Assembly: GCA_903878805.1 (NCBI GenBank)
Contig: CAIRJF010000029.1
Span: forward strand, 1-64,000
DNA: 64,000 nucleotides
Reading direction: 5' to 3'
Source: an uncultured Verrucomicrobia subdivision 3 bacterium
Lineage (GTDB): Bacteria > Verrucomicrobiota > Verrucomicrobiia > Limisphaerales > UBA11358
Position numbers and translations under genes: made by a program. Shown piece by piece: positions 1 through 8,609 of this stretch. A model generated the notes under the pieces. That model did no database searches. It was not told where the DNA came from and worked only from the letters and a program-made list of their open reading frames with translations. The first letter of the stretch is position 1. Every line of letters starts with the position of its first letter.

Positions 1-83
1 AGCCGTTCCAGAAATTCGTTGGTCGGTGTGGCAATCATCAGGCTGTCCAGCAATCCCATCTGTGCGTTGGTCGTCGTTTGCAT
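1..83 (-). CDS. Partial unknown protein, N-terminus only
   Basis: An open frame begins with ATG at 83 on the minus strand and runs off the window edge. About 27 residues are visible, beginning MQTTTNAQMGLLDSLMIATP. It starts 30 bases after the stop of the 187-residue gene upstream, so it probably belongs to the same transcript as that gene and the carB fragment. No family is recognisable from this stub. Confidence 0.4.
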   Translation of the reverse strand, partial: MQTTTNAQMGLLDSLMIATPTNEFLER

Positions 84-113
84 GGTTCTCTGACGCATCA
101 TCAAATCATCCGT

Positions 114-677
114 TCAAAAACGTTTTGCAGAGGTCTCATAATAAGTATAGAGCCCGATATGCTTCGCCATGTCCTCCGGCATCCGGCGCACTTTATATCC
201 AGCCTCCTTCAAAACTTGAACGAGCGAATACTCGACCAAACCACTGAGAACTTTTGCCGATGCTCCATATTGGTCAACTTCCAAGAAATCATTTTGAGAA
301 AGCACCGCCAGCACTTTCTCAAGCTCTGCCTTCTTTGAAGCCGAGCCGGTGTAGATTTCTCCTTCGGCAACGCCTGCTGCCCGATCCACCGAAAGAATCC
401 GGCCTTTGGCAATCTCCCGCCAGACGCCGCCATCCTTGTAAGCCTTCGACACAAACTTTCCGGTGCGTCCCGGCGCAACCAAATCCTCGCAGTCGGTGTC
501 AATCTTGATGGTGAAATTCGCCCGGTAGTGACTCTGCTTCGCAACCTTGTGAATCGTTTTGTCCAACGTGTGAATTGGAATGAGAACCGGACAGAGAATG
601 CTTTCAAGCGCCTTGGGCGTCACGTTGCCATAGCGTTTCGTCAGGCGCTCGAAAAGGACTTTGTAGTCAACGTCCAT
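114..677 (-). CDS. Hypothetical protein downstream of split carB
   Basis: A 187-residue soluble protein I do not recognise. It has no signal peptide or membrane segment and ends in an aromatic/basic stretch (HIGLYTYYETSAKRF). The ATG lies only three bases after the carB stop codon, so the two are almost certainly cotranscribed. In most bacteria the second half of carB would occupy this place, and nothing in this protein resembles that half. The compact tandem arrangement with the next partial gene would fit a small acquired pair such as a restriction-type cassette, but that is a guess without motif support. Confidence 0.6.
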   Translation of the reverse strand: MDVDYKVLFERLTKRYGNVTPKALESILCPVLIPIHTLDKTIHKVAKQSHYRANFTIKIDTDCEDLVAPGRTGKFVSKAYKDGGVWREIAKGRILSVDRAAGVAEGEIYTGSASKKAELEKVLAVLSQNDFLEVDQYGASAKVLSGLVEYSLVQVLKEAGYKVRRMPEDMAKHIGLYTYYETSAKRF

Positions 678-680
678 AAT

Positions 681-2264
681 TCAATTCTTCGCCCCCGCCA
701 GTTCTTCCTCGAAATCCACAATCTCTTTGATTTGAACCAAGAACCAGCGGTCTATCTTGGTCAGGCCAAAGATTTCCTCAATCGTGAATTCAGCCCGCAA
801 CGCATGACGGATGAAAAAAATTCGCTCGGCGTTGGGGACGGAGAGTTTTCTGGAAATGACATCACGAGGAAGAATGTCTCTGTCTCCATAAACTTCTGTT
901 CCAATCCGCCACGGCTTGCCGTCGCCACCCAGGCCGCTGCGGCCAATCTCCAGCGAGCGCAGGCATTTTTGCAGGCTTTCCTTGAACGTGCGACCAATGG
1001 CCATCGCTTCGCCCACGCTTTTCATCTGCGTGGTGAGCGTGGGGTCGGCCTGCGGAAATTTCTCGAAGGCAAAGCGCGGAATCTTGGTGACGACGTAATC
1101 AATGCTCGGCTCGAAACTCGCGGGGGTTTCGCGCGTGATGTCGTTCTTGAGTTCGTCGAGCAGATAACCGACGGCGAGTTTGGCGGCGATTTTTGCGATG
1201 GGAAAGCCGGTGGCCTTAGACGCGAGCGCGGAGCTGCGGCTGACGCGCGGATTCATCTCGATGATGACCATGCGGCCGTTCTCCGGGCTGACGCCGAACT
1301 GGATGTTAGAGCCGCCGGTCTCCACGCCCACGGCGCGGATCACGGCGAAGCTCTGGTCGCGCATGATCTGAAATTCCTTGTCGGTCAGCGTCTGGATGGG
1401 CGCGACGGTGATGCTGTCGCCGGTGTGGACGCCCATGGGGTCGAAGTTTTCGATGGAGCAGATGATGACGCAGTTGTCGGCCTTGTCGCGCATGACTTCC
1501 ATCTCGTATTCCTTCCAGCCGAGGAGGGATTCTTCGATGAGGATTTCGTTCACGGGCGAAAGCTCGATGCCGTTCTTGGCGATGGCTTCAAACTCTTCCT
1601 GATTGTAACCGATGCCGCCGCCCGTGCCGCCGAGCGTGAACGCCGGGCGGATGATGAGCGGGAACTTGCCAATCTTTTTCGCGACGTCGCGGGCTTCGTC
1701 CAGGTTGTGCGCGACGCCGGAGATGGGAACGTCGAGGCCGATCTGGAGCATCAATTCCTTGAACGCAAAACGGTCTTCGCCTTTGTGGATGGCCTCGGGT
1801 TTCGCGCCGATCATTTCGATGCCGTATTTTTCCAGGACGCCGCTCTTGTGCAAAGCCATGGCGGTGTTCAAGGCCGTTTGCCCGCCGAGCGTGGGGAGGA
1901 GGACGAGCTTGTGCGGTAGGACAGGCGTCGCGCCTGTCTCTGACTTTTGATTTTTTTCAGATGGAGACAGGCGCGCCGCCTGTCCTACGATGGGCACGCC
2001 CAGGCGTTTCATTTCCTCCAGTTCACGCACGATAATTTTCTCCACGCACTCGGGCGTGATGGGTTCGATGTAAGTGCGGTCGGCGAACTCCGGGTCGGTC
2101 ATGATGGTGGCCGGGTTGGAGTTGATGAGGACGACGCGGTAGCCTTCCTCGCGCAGGGCTTTGCAGGCCTGCGTGCCGGAATAATCGAACTCGCACGCCT
2201 GGCCGATGATGATCGGGCCGGCGCCGATGATGAGAACGCTGTGGATGTCGGTGCGTTTGGGCAT
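681..2264 (-). CDS. carB: Carbamoyl-phosphate synthase large subunit, N-terminal half only
   Basis: The full enzyme makes carbamoyl phosphate from bicarbonate, ammonia and two ATP for arginine and pyrimidine synthesis. These 527 residues cover the first pre-ATP-grasp and ATP-grasp domains ([43 protein letters not shown]) and stop inside the oligomerisation domain just after the conserved [12 protein letters not shown]. The usual protein is about 1,070 residues. The second synthetase domain is not encoded in the adjacent 680 bases. Split CarB proteins are known in Methanocaldococcus and Aquifex, so a separate carB2 elsewhere is plausible. Residues about 93-116 derive from an in-frame palindromic repeat absent from the family, in the linker before LPTLGGQ. 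Confidence 0.9.
   Translation of the reverse strand: MPKRTDIHSVLIIGAGPIIIGQACEFDYSGTQACKALREEGYRVVLINSNPATIMTDPEFADRTYIEPITPECVEKIIVRELEEMKRLGVPIVGQAARLSPSEKNQKSETGATPVLPHKLVLLPTLGGQTALNTAMALHKSGVLEKYGIEMIGAKPEAIHKGEDRFAFKELMLQIGLDVPISGVAHNLDEARDVAKKIGKFPLIIRPAFTLGGTGGGIGYNQEEFEAIAKNGIELSPVNEILIEESLLGWKEYEMEVMRDKADNCVIICSIENFDPMGVHTGDSITVAPIQTLTDKEFQIMRDQSFAVIRAVGVETGGSNIQFGVSPENGRMVIIEMNPRVSRSSALASKATGFPIAKIAAKLAVGYLLDELKNDITRETPASFEPSIDYVVTKIPRFAFEKFPQADPTLTTQMKSVGEAMAIGRTFKESLQKCLRSLEIGRSGLGGDGKPWRIGTEVYGDRDILPRDVISRKLSVPNAERIFFIRHALRAEFTIEEIFGLTKIDRWFLVQIKEIVDFEEELAGAKN
1917..1987. repeat. Palindromic repeat in frame inside carB
   Basis: Two 24-base arms (1917-1940 and 1964-1987) are inverted copies differing at one base. 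The left arm begins TAGGACAGGCGTCGCGCC. A 23-base AT-rich spacer separates them. Transcribed it would form a long hairpin. Read in the carB frame it gives roughly [16 protein letters not shown] plus ETGATPVLP, a segment with no counterpart in known CarB. The reading frame is preserved on both sides. Confidence 0.9.
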
Positions 2265-2277
2265 AAATCGAAACGGC

Positions 2278-2350
2278 AGAATGAAACACGAATTGAACGC
2301 AGATTAAAAGGCAAAAGCCTCTCCGTGTTTCATCCGTGTTCAATCCGTTG
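2278..2350. repeat. Degenerate repeat between ruvB and carB
   Basis: The space between carB and ruvB holds repeated variants of a roughly 12-base unit (ATGAAACACGA, ATTGAACGCAG, and on the other strand GGATGAAACACGG and GGATTGAACACGG) arranged around a GGC-AAAA-GCC core. It is an imperfect inverted repeat, more decayed than the carB element. It may serve as a hairpin between the two genes. Function is unknown. Confidence 0.5.
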
Positions 2351-3367
2351 CTAAAAAAGTTTCGACTGGTTTCCCGTCGCCGGTTTCAATCCCAATTTTT
2401 TGTAGCTCAATTCCGTCGCGATGCGGCCTTGCGGCGTGCGATTGAGGTAGCCTTCCATGATGAGATATGGTTCATAGACTTCCTCAATCGTGTCCGGTTC
2501 CTCGCCGACGGCGACGGCGAGCGAGTTCACGCCGACGGGGCCGCCACCAAATTTCACGATGATGGCTTCGAGGATGCGTTTGTCCATTTCGTCGAGACCA
2601 TTCTCGTCAATCTCCAGCATCGCCAGCGCCTTGTCGGCGACGGCAGCGGTGATGCGGCCGTCGTGCCGGACTTGCGCGTAATCGCGCACGCGGCGGAGCA
2701 GGTTGTTCACGATGCGCGGCGTGCCGCGGCTGCGCCGGGCGATCTCATGCGCGCCGGACGGATCAATCTCCACGTTGAGCAGATTCGCCGAGCGGATAAC
2801 GATTTTGTCCAAGTCCGCCGCGCAATAATAATCCAGCCGCTCGCGCATCCCGAAGCGCGTGAGCAACGGCGCGCTCAACAAACCGCTGCGGGTCGTCGCG
2901 CCGATGAGCGTGAAGCGCGGCAAATTCAAACGCACGCTGCGGGCGTTCGGGCCTTGGTCGATGATGATATCCAATTTGAAATCCTCCATCGCCGGATAAA
3001 GATATTCCTCAATGGTCTTTTGCAAGCGATGGATTTCATCAATGAAAAGCACATCACCTTCTTCGAGATTCGTCAGCAAGCCGGCAAGATCGCTAGCCTT
3101 CTCAATGGTCGGGCCGCTGGTGGCTTTGACATTTGCGCCCATCGCCTTCGCCAAAATATTTGCAATGGTCGTTTTGCCCAAACCGGGCGGGCCGGAAAGC
3201 AGGATGTGATCGAGTGCCTCGCCGCGTTGCTTCGCCGCTTCGACGGCAATTTCCAAACGCTCCTTCACCTTGGGCTGGCCGGTGAAATCGGAAAAGAGCG
3301 ACGGACGCAGCGTCATTTCGAGCGCTACGTCAGGTTTGTTCAAAGTGGAAGCGGTATGTTCAGCCAT
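2351..3367 (-). CDS. ruvB: Holliday junction branch migration helicase RuvB
   Basis: This is the AAA+ motor that drives Holliday junction migration with RuvA and hands the junction to RuvC. It has Walker A ([12 protein letters not shown]), Walker B ([10 protein letters not shown]), sensor I (IGATTRSG), the arginine-finger region ([13 protein letters not shown]) and the C-terminal winged helix (DRRILEAI-like, then [13 protein letters not shown]). The chosen ATG (3367) gives about 20 residues before the conserved LRPSLFSDF, as in E. coli. ATGs at 3379 and 3439 are also open. It is transcribed toward carB with an 86-base gap that contains repeats. ruvA and ruvC are not adjacent. Confidence 0.95.
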   Translation of the reverse strand: MAEHTASTLNKPDVALEMTLRPSLFSDFTGQPKVKERLEIAVEAAKQRGEALDHILLSGPPGLGKTTIANILAKAMGANVKATSGPTIEKASDLAGLLTNLEEGDVLFIDEIHRLQKTIEEYLYPAMEDFKLDIIIDQGPNARSVRLNLPRFTLIGATTRSGLLSAPLLTRFGMRERLDYYCAADLDKIVIRSANLLNVEIDPSGAHEIARRSRGTPRIVNNLLRRVRDYAQVRHDGRITAAVADKALAMLEIDENGLDEMDKRILEAIIVKFGGGPVGVNSLAVAVGEEPDTIEEVYEPYLIMEGYLNRTPQGRIATELSYKKLGLKPATGNQSKLF

Positions 3368-3496
3368 CGCGTCCAGCATGGGAAATGCGCCGCGCAGCAG
3401 CAAGCGCGTTTGTCGTCTAACGTGAACTCGTGATGCCAATGTGGAAATTTATCCTCGTCAAACAGCCGTTGTTTCGGCACGTTCTCAAGACTGCCT

Positions 3497-5977
3497 ATGT
3501 CAAAGTTAAAACTGTTAGTAGGATTAATTTTCATGTCCGCAACCAGCATGTTTGCTGGTGATGCCGACATCCAATTGCCTTCGCTCGATCAGGTTTCGTT
3601 TTACAGCGGTGCTTTGAGCAGCCATGCCATTTTGTATCTTGGCCTCGTTATCTGCGCTGTCGGCGTGCTATTTGGATTGATGGAATACTCAAACACTCGC
3701 GCACTGCCCGTCCACAAATCCATGCGCGACGTCTCGCACATCATTTGGGAAACGTGCAAAACGTATCTCTTCCAGCAGGGAAAATTTCTCGCCGCCCTGT
3801 GGATTCTCATTGCCGTGTGCATGATTTATTATTTCGGACATCTGCAAGGCAAGGCGCTTATTCCCGTGCTCGTCATCCTCGCCAGTTCGGTTTTGGGAAT
3901 TCTCGGCAGCTACGGCGTCGCGTGGTTCGGCATCCGCATCAACACCATCGCCAACAGTCGCGCGGCGTTTTCGTCATTGCGCGGCAATCCGCTGCAAACC
4001 CTTTTCATCCCGCTGCAAGCCGGCATGAGCATCGGGCTGCTGCTCGTTTGCGTGGAACTCACCTGCATGATTTCCATTTTGCTCTTCATCCCGCGCGAAC
4101 TCGCCGGGCCGTGCTTCATCGGTTTCGCCATCGGCGAATCGCTCGGCGCGAGCGTGCTCCGCATCGGTGGCGGCATCTTCACGAAGATCGCGGACATCGG
4201 ATCCGACCTGATGAAAATTGTTTTCAACCTGCCCGAAGATGATCCGAAAAATCCCGGCGTCATCGCCGACTGCACCGGCGACAACGCGGGCGATTCCGTC
4301 GGCCCGACGGCGGACGGTTTTGAAACTTACGGCGTCACCGGCGTCGCGCTCATCACGTTTCTCGCGCTGTCGCTCGTCGCGTCGCCGATTCTTTGCGGCA
4401 AACTTATTTTGTGGTTGTTCGCGATTCAAAGCCTGATGGTCGTCGCGTCGCTCGTGTCATTTTATTTGAACAAGGTCATCGCGAACATTCGTTACGGCGG
4501 CAAAAAAGATTTCAACTGGGAAGCGCCGCTCACGGATTTAGTCTGGATCACTTCAATTGTTTCCATCGTCGCCTGTTTTATAGCGAGCAAATGTTTGCTT
4601 GGCGATTTTACAATTACACAAACGATAATTCCTGATCCACACACAACTAACTACATTATTCAGCCGTTGCACAACCTCTGGTGGATTCTCTCCGCCATCA
4701 TCGCTTGCGGCACTTTGGCCGGTGCGCTCATCATGGAGTTCACGAAAATTTTCGTCAGCACCAAGTCGCGCCACGTCCAGGAAGTGACCAACGCCTCCGA
4801 CCACGGCGGCGCGTCGCTCAACGTCCTTGCCGGTCTCGTCGCGGGAAATTTCTCGGCTTTCTGGATGGGCCTCGTCATCCTCACGTTGATGTTCGTCGCG
4901 TTTTTATTTTCGCAGCAAGCCGACTTCATGGCGCTCATGCCGGACCAGTTCAAATTCGCCGCGCCCATCTTCGCCTTCGGCCTCGTCGCCTTCGGTTTTC
5001 TCGCGATGGCACCCGTCACGATTGCCGTGGACAGCTTCGGCCCCGTCACCGACAACGCGCAATCCGTTTATGAATTGAGCCGCATCGAAGCGCAGCCCGA
5101 CATCAGCGCGGAAATCGAAAAAGAATTCGGCTTCAAACCCAACTTCGCCGACGCCAAACACGAATTGGAAAAAGGCGACGGCGCGGGAAATACGTTCAAA
5201 GCCACAGCCAAACCTGTGCTCATCGGCACCGCCGTTGTCGGCGCGACCACGATGATTTTCGGCATCATCATGCTACTGGAACAGGCGTTCGGCGGCGCGA
5301 TCGCGCACTTGAGCCTCGTGAATCCACAGGTGATTTTCGGCCTGCTCATGGGCGGCGCGGTGATTTACTGGTTCACCGGCGCAAGCACGCAAGCCGTCGT
5401 CGCCGGCGCTTACAGCGCCGTTGTCTTCATCAAGAAAAACATCAAGTTTGACGCGGACACCGCTTCGATTGAAGACAGCAAGAAAGTCGTGGAGATATGC
5501 ACCCGCTATGCGCAACGTGGCATGATAAATATTTTCATCGTCGTTTTTTCCTTCGCGCTGGGCCTGCCGTTTTTTAATCCATATTTTTTCATCGGCTACC
5601 TCATCGGCATCGCCTTCTTCGGATTGTTCCAGGCGATTTTCATGGCGAACGCCGGCGGCGCGTGGGACAACGCCAAAAAAATTGTCGAAGTAGATTTGAA
5701 AATGAAAGGCACGCCGCTCCACGCCGCCACCGTCGTCGGCGACACCGTCGGCGATCCGTTCAAGGACACGAGTTCCGTCGCCATGAATCCGATCATCAAA
5801 TTCACGACGCTCTTCGGCCTGCTCGCCGTCGAGATCGCCGTCGAACTGAAAAAGAAAAATCCCGGTTCTAGCCTATCCTACGTCATTGGCTCGGTCTGTT
5901 TTCTCGTCGCGCTGATTTTTGTCTATCGCTCTTTCTACTGCATGCGAATTCCCGCCGAGCCGACTAGCGCGCATTGA
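3497..5977 (+). CDS. hppA: Membrane-bound ion-translocating pyrophosphatase, divergent
   Basis: An 826-residue polytopic membrane protein that couples pyrophosphate hydrolysis to proton and/or sodium pumping. The active-site motifs are intact: DDPKNPGVIADCTGDNAGD, GGAWDNAKK and VVGDTVGDPFKDTSS. Several features differ from ordinary members. It is longer than the usual 670-770 residues and has a signal-like N-terminus. The conserved DVGADLVGKVE glutamate region reads DIGSDLMKIVF, one residue shorter and lacking that glutamate. The potassium-signature region reads GNTFKATAK, with lysine (the potassium-independent state) but alanine three residues on. Ion specificity therefore cannot be assigned. 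It lies 48 bases upstream of the eboD-like gene on the same strand, suggesting cotranscription. Confidence 0.93.
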   Translation: MSKLKLLVGLIFMSATSMFAGDADIQLPSLDQVSFYSGALSSHAILYLGLVICAVGVLFGLMEYSNTRALPVHKSMRDVSHIIWETCKTYLFQQGKFLAALWILIAVCMIYYFGHLQGKALIPVLVILASSVLGILGSYGVAWFGIRINTIANSRAAFSSLRGNPLQTLFIPLQAGMSIGLLLVCVELTCMISILLFIPRELAGPCFIGFAIGESLGASVLRIGGGIFTKIADIGSDLMKIVFNLPEDDPKNPGVIADCTGDNAGDSVGPTADGFETYGVTGVALITFLALSLVASPILCGKLILWLFAIQSLMVVASLVSFYLNKVIANIRYGGKKDFNWEAPLTDLVWITSIVSIVACFIASKCLLGDFTITQTIIPDPHTTNYIIQPLHNLWWILSAIIACGTLAGALIMEFTKIFVSTKSRHVQEVTNASDHGGASLNVLAGLVAGNFSAFWMGLVILTLMFVAFLFSQQADFMALMPDQFKFAAPIFAFGLVAFGFLAMAPVTIAVDSFGPVTDNAQSVYELSRIEAQPDISAEIEKEFGFKPNFADAKHELEKGDGAGNTFKATAKPVLIGTAVVGATTMIFGIIMLLEQAFGGAIAHLSLVNPQVIFGLLMGGAVIYWFTGASTQAVVAGAYSAVVFIKKNIKFDADTASIEDSKKVVEICTRYAQRGMINIFIVVFSFALGLPFFNPYFFIGYLIGIAFFGLFQAIFMANAGGAWDNAKKIVEVDLKMKGTPLHAATVVGDTVGDPFKDTSSVAMNPIIKFTTLFGLLAVEIAVELKKKNPGSSLSYVIGSVCFLVALIFVYRSFYCMRIPAEPTSAH

Positions 5978-6024
5978 ACAAATAATTTCTCGCTTAAATC
6001 CGGCGCGCGTTTCAGATTAGTCGC

Positions 6025-7176
6025 GTGTCCGTCATCGAACGCCAGATTCACGTCACTTGGCCGCTGCGTGTCTTCTTCACCGAAGATATTTTTGCGCCGG
6101 CAAATTTGACTTTAAGCGATGCCCTCGCCGACGTCGCCCCGCGCAAAGCCATTGTCATTCTTGAGGAATCTCTTGCTCAAGCGCTGCCGGAAATGGAACC
6201 GCGCATCGAAAAATATTTTTCCACGCACGCTGCCAGCCTGAAACTTGTCCGTCCGCCGCTGCCGGTCTGCGGCGGTGAGCGCGCCAAAAATTCCATTAGC
6301 ATTGTCACCGAAATTTTGTCGCACCTTGACCGCCATCACCTCGACCGCCACTCGTATCTCATCGCCATCGGTGGCGGCGCGCTGCTGGATGTCGCCGGAT
6401 TTGCCGCCGCGACCGCGCATCGCGGCCTGCGCCATGTCCGCATTCCCACGACAACACTTTCGCAAGCCGATTCCGGCGTCGGCGTAAAAAACGGCATCAA
6501 CGCCTTCGGCAAAAAAAATTTCATCGGCACGTTTGCGCCGCCGTTCGCCGTCATCAACGATTTTAATTTGCTCGCCACGCTGCCGCCGGATGACAAACGC
6601 GCTGGCTACGTCGAGGCCGTGAAAGTTGCCTGCATCCGCGACGCACAATTTTTCAACGAGCTCGAACGCGACGCGGAAAAACTGATTTCGTTCGAGCCCG
6701 CCGCGATGAAGCATCTCATTCGTCGCTGCGCTGAATTGCACCTCGACCACATCGCCGGCGGCAGCGACCCGTTCGAGATGGGTTCCGCGCGTCCGCTGGA
6801 TTTTGGCCACTGGGCCGCGCATAAACTGGAGCAGCTTTCGCACTTCCAGATTTCCCACGGCGACGCCGTCGCCATCGGCATCGCGCTTGATGTGATTTAT
6901 TCCCGCGACACCGGACTGCTCGCCGCGCCCGCATGCGAACGGATTTTGCAGTTACTCGAACGGCTCGGCTTCAAACTCTTCGCCGACGAACTGCTCAATA
7001 CCGACCACGCCGATCAGCTGACCATTTTGTCCGGCCTCGAAGAATTTCGCGAACACCTCGGCGGCGAATTAACCATCACGTTGCTCAATGAAATCGGGTA
7101 CGGCATTGAGGTTCACGAAATGAATCCGCAGAAAATTATCGAAACCATCCACGAATTGCGCGAACGCAAAAAATGA
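6025..7176 (+). CDS. eboD: EboD-like 3-dehydroquinate synthase family protein
   Basis: A 383-residue member of the 3-dehydroquinate synthase fold: an NAD-binding region (LIAIGGGALLDVAGFAAAT), IPTTTLSQADSGVGVKNGIN, and metal-site segments (RPLDFGHWAAHKLE and ISHGDAVAIGI). The R-P-L-x-F-G-H-x-x-A-H pattern and the neighbouring phosphodiesterase match EboD of the ebo operon rather than shikimate-pathway AroB. Ebo genes are linked in cyanobacteria to scytonemin precursor export and are scattered among bacteria and some algal plastids; the reaction of EboD is not established. The start is GTG. The stop overlaps the next start by four bases, so translation is likely coupled. Confidence 0.8.
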   Translation: MSVIERQIHVTWPLRVFFTEDIFAPANLTLSDALADVAPRKAIVILEESLAQALPEMEPRIEKYFSTHAASLKLVRPPLPVCGGERAKNSISIVTEILSHLDRHHLDRHSYLIAIGGGALLDVAGFAAATAHRGLRHVRIPTTTLSQADSGVGVKNGINAFGKKNFIGTFAPPFAVINDFNLLATLPPDDKRAGYVEAVKVACIRDAQFFNELERDAEKLISFEPAAMKHLIRRCAELHLDHIAGGSDPFEMGSARPLDFGHWAAHKLEQLSHFQISHGDAVAIGIALDVIYSRDTGLLAAPACERILQLLERLGFKLFADELLNTDHADQLTILSGLEEFREHLGGELTITLLNEIGYGIEVHEMNPQKIIETIHELRERKK

Positions 7177-8606
7177 AACGCCTCGCCGTCATCAACGTCG
7201 TCGGCCTCACCGAAGCGCTCATCGGCGAACATACGCCGCGCATCGCGGAATTTCGCAGGCGCGGCGCGCTCGCGCATATCGCGCCGGCGTTTCCAGCCGT
7301 CACCTGCACGGCGCAATCGAATTATTTCACCGGCAAAACTCCGTCAGAACACGGCGTCGTCGGCAATGGCTGGTTCAATCGTGAATTTGCCGAAGTGCAA
7401 TTTTGGAAACAATCCAACCACATCGTTCACGGCAAAAAAATTTGGGATGCGCTGCGCACCCGATTCAACGATTCAACGATTCAACAATTCACGACTGCAA
7501 ATTGCTTCTGGTGGTTTAATATGTATTCGAGCGTGGATTATTCCATCACGCCGCGCCCGATTTACCGCGCCGATGGCGGAAAGATTTTCGACGTTTATTC
7601 CTGGCCGTATTCCATCCGCGAAGAAATCAAAAAGGATTTGGGCGAATTTCCGTTCTTCAGTTTTTGGGGGCCGGCGGCGGGAATTGATTCGCCGCAAGGC
7701 AACGCCGATGCCGCGTCGCGCTGGATTGCGGAATCTGCGAAGTGGATTGAAAATAAATATTCACCGACGCTGAACCTGATTTACCTGCCGCATCTGGATT
7801 ATAATTTGCAACGGCATGGAACTCACGACGCTTCAGGAAATCTAAATCCAAAAATCACCCGTGACGTGCGTGAGATTGATACCATCGTCGGTGACTTGCT
7901 GGATTTTTTTGCCAAGCGCGGCGTGCAAGTCGTTTTGCTTTCCGAATACGGCATCACGAACGTGGACACGCCGGTTCATCTCAACCGGATTTTTCGCGAG
8001 CGCGGCTGGCTGACGGTGAAGGACGAACTGGGTCTGGAAATTCTCGACGCGGGTGCGAGCAAGGTTTTAGCCGTCGCAGATCATCAAGTCGCGCACATTT
8101 ATTTGAACGATACGTCGCTGGAAAAATCCGTGCGCGACGTTCTGGAAAAAACTTCCGGCGTGGAAAAAATTCTCGGCGGCGCGGAGAAAATCGCGGTGTG
8201 CATTGACCATCCGCGCGCGGGCGATTTGATTGCGGTGGCGCGGGAAAACGCGTGGTTCACTTATTATTACTGGCTCGACGATGCGCGCGCGCCGGATTTT
8301 GCGCGGACGGTGGACATCCATCGCAAGCCGGGCTATGACCCGGTGGAATTGTTTCTTGATCCGAAAATTCCGGCGGTGAAATTAAAAATCGCGTGGCGGC
8401 TGCTGCAAAAAAAACTCGGCCTGCGGATGTTGATGGACGTGATTCCGCTCGACGCGACGCTGGTGAAAGGTTCGCACGGGCGGCGTCCGGCGGATAAAAA
8501 AGACTGGCCGGTATTCATCACCAGCCAGCCGGAATTTTTAAGCGCGAAGGAAGTGGAATCAACGGACGTTTTTCAAATTTTGATTAAGCATTTATCAAAA
8601 AACTAA
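7173..8606 (+). CDS. eboF: EboF-like alkaline phosphatase family phosphodiesterase
   Basis: A 477-residue nucleotide pyrophosphatase/phosphodiesterase-type member of the alkaline phosphatase superfamily. The N-terminus (LAVINVVGLTEALIG), the nucleophile region (FPAVTCTAQSNYFTGKTPSEHG) and the later metal ligands (LPHLDYNLQRHG, LLSEYGI, VADHQVAHIY) are all present. No signal peptide is seen, so it is probably cytoplasmic. It overlaps the eboD-like gene by ATGA and is its natural partner. Other ebo genes (eboA, TatD-like eboB, UbiA-like eboC, eboE) are absent here. A short tandem repeat encodes part of residues 97-107. Confidence 0.78.
   Translation: MKRLAVINVVGLTEALIGEHTPRIAEFRRRGALAHIAPAFPAVTCTAQSNYFTGKTPSEHGVVGNGWFNREFAEVQFWKQSNHIVHGKKIWDALRTRFNDSTIQQFTTANCFWWFNMYSSVDYSITPRPIYRADGGKIFDVYSWPYSIREEIKKDLGEFPFFSFWGPAAGIDSPQGNADAASRWIAESAKWIENKYSPTLNLIYLPHLDYNLQRHGTHDASGNLNPKITRDVREIDTIVGDLLDFFAKRGVQVVLLSEYGITNVDTPVHLNRIFRERGWLTVKDELGLEILDAGASKVLAVADHQVAHIYLNDTSLEKSVRDVLEKTSGVEKILGGAEKIAVCIDHPRAGDLIAVARENAWFTYYYWLDDARAPDFARTVDIHRKPGYDPVELFLDPKIPAVKLKIAWRLLQKKLGLRMLMDVIPLDATLVKGSHGRRPADKKDWPVFITSQPEFLSAKEVESTDVFQILIKHLSKN
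7461..7492. repeat. Short tandem repeat inside eboF-like gene
   Basis: Three perfect copies of the 8-base unit CGATTCAA followed by a partial copy, CAATTCAC. The tract lies in frame and encodes RFNDSTIQQF in a variable loop before the conserved CFWWFNMYSSVDYS segment. It resembles the low-complexity tracts seen in other genes of this window. Confidence 0.7.
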
Positions 8607-8609
8607 AAT

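Noticed and set aside
1-680. Possibility that the second half of carB continues here with a sequencing frameshift
   Set aside because: No frame in this stretch shows the second ATP-grasp domain or MGS domain motifs, so a simple frameshift does not explain the short protein.
528-1919. Long open frame on the plus strand opposite carB (463 codons)
   Set aside because: Entirely antisense to a recognisable carB, with no family features; a composition shadow in GC-rich DNA.
2336-3433. Long open frame on the plus strand opposite ruvB
   Set aside because: Antisense to a clear RuvB; no motif of its own.
7461-7492. Possible CRISPR-like repeat
   Set aside because: Unit is only 8 bases with no spacers and lies in a gene; no CRISPR array or cas gene was seen anywhere in the window.
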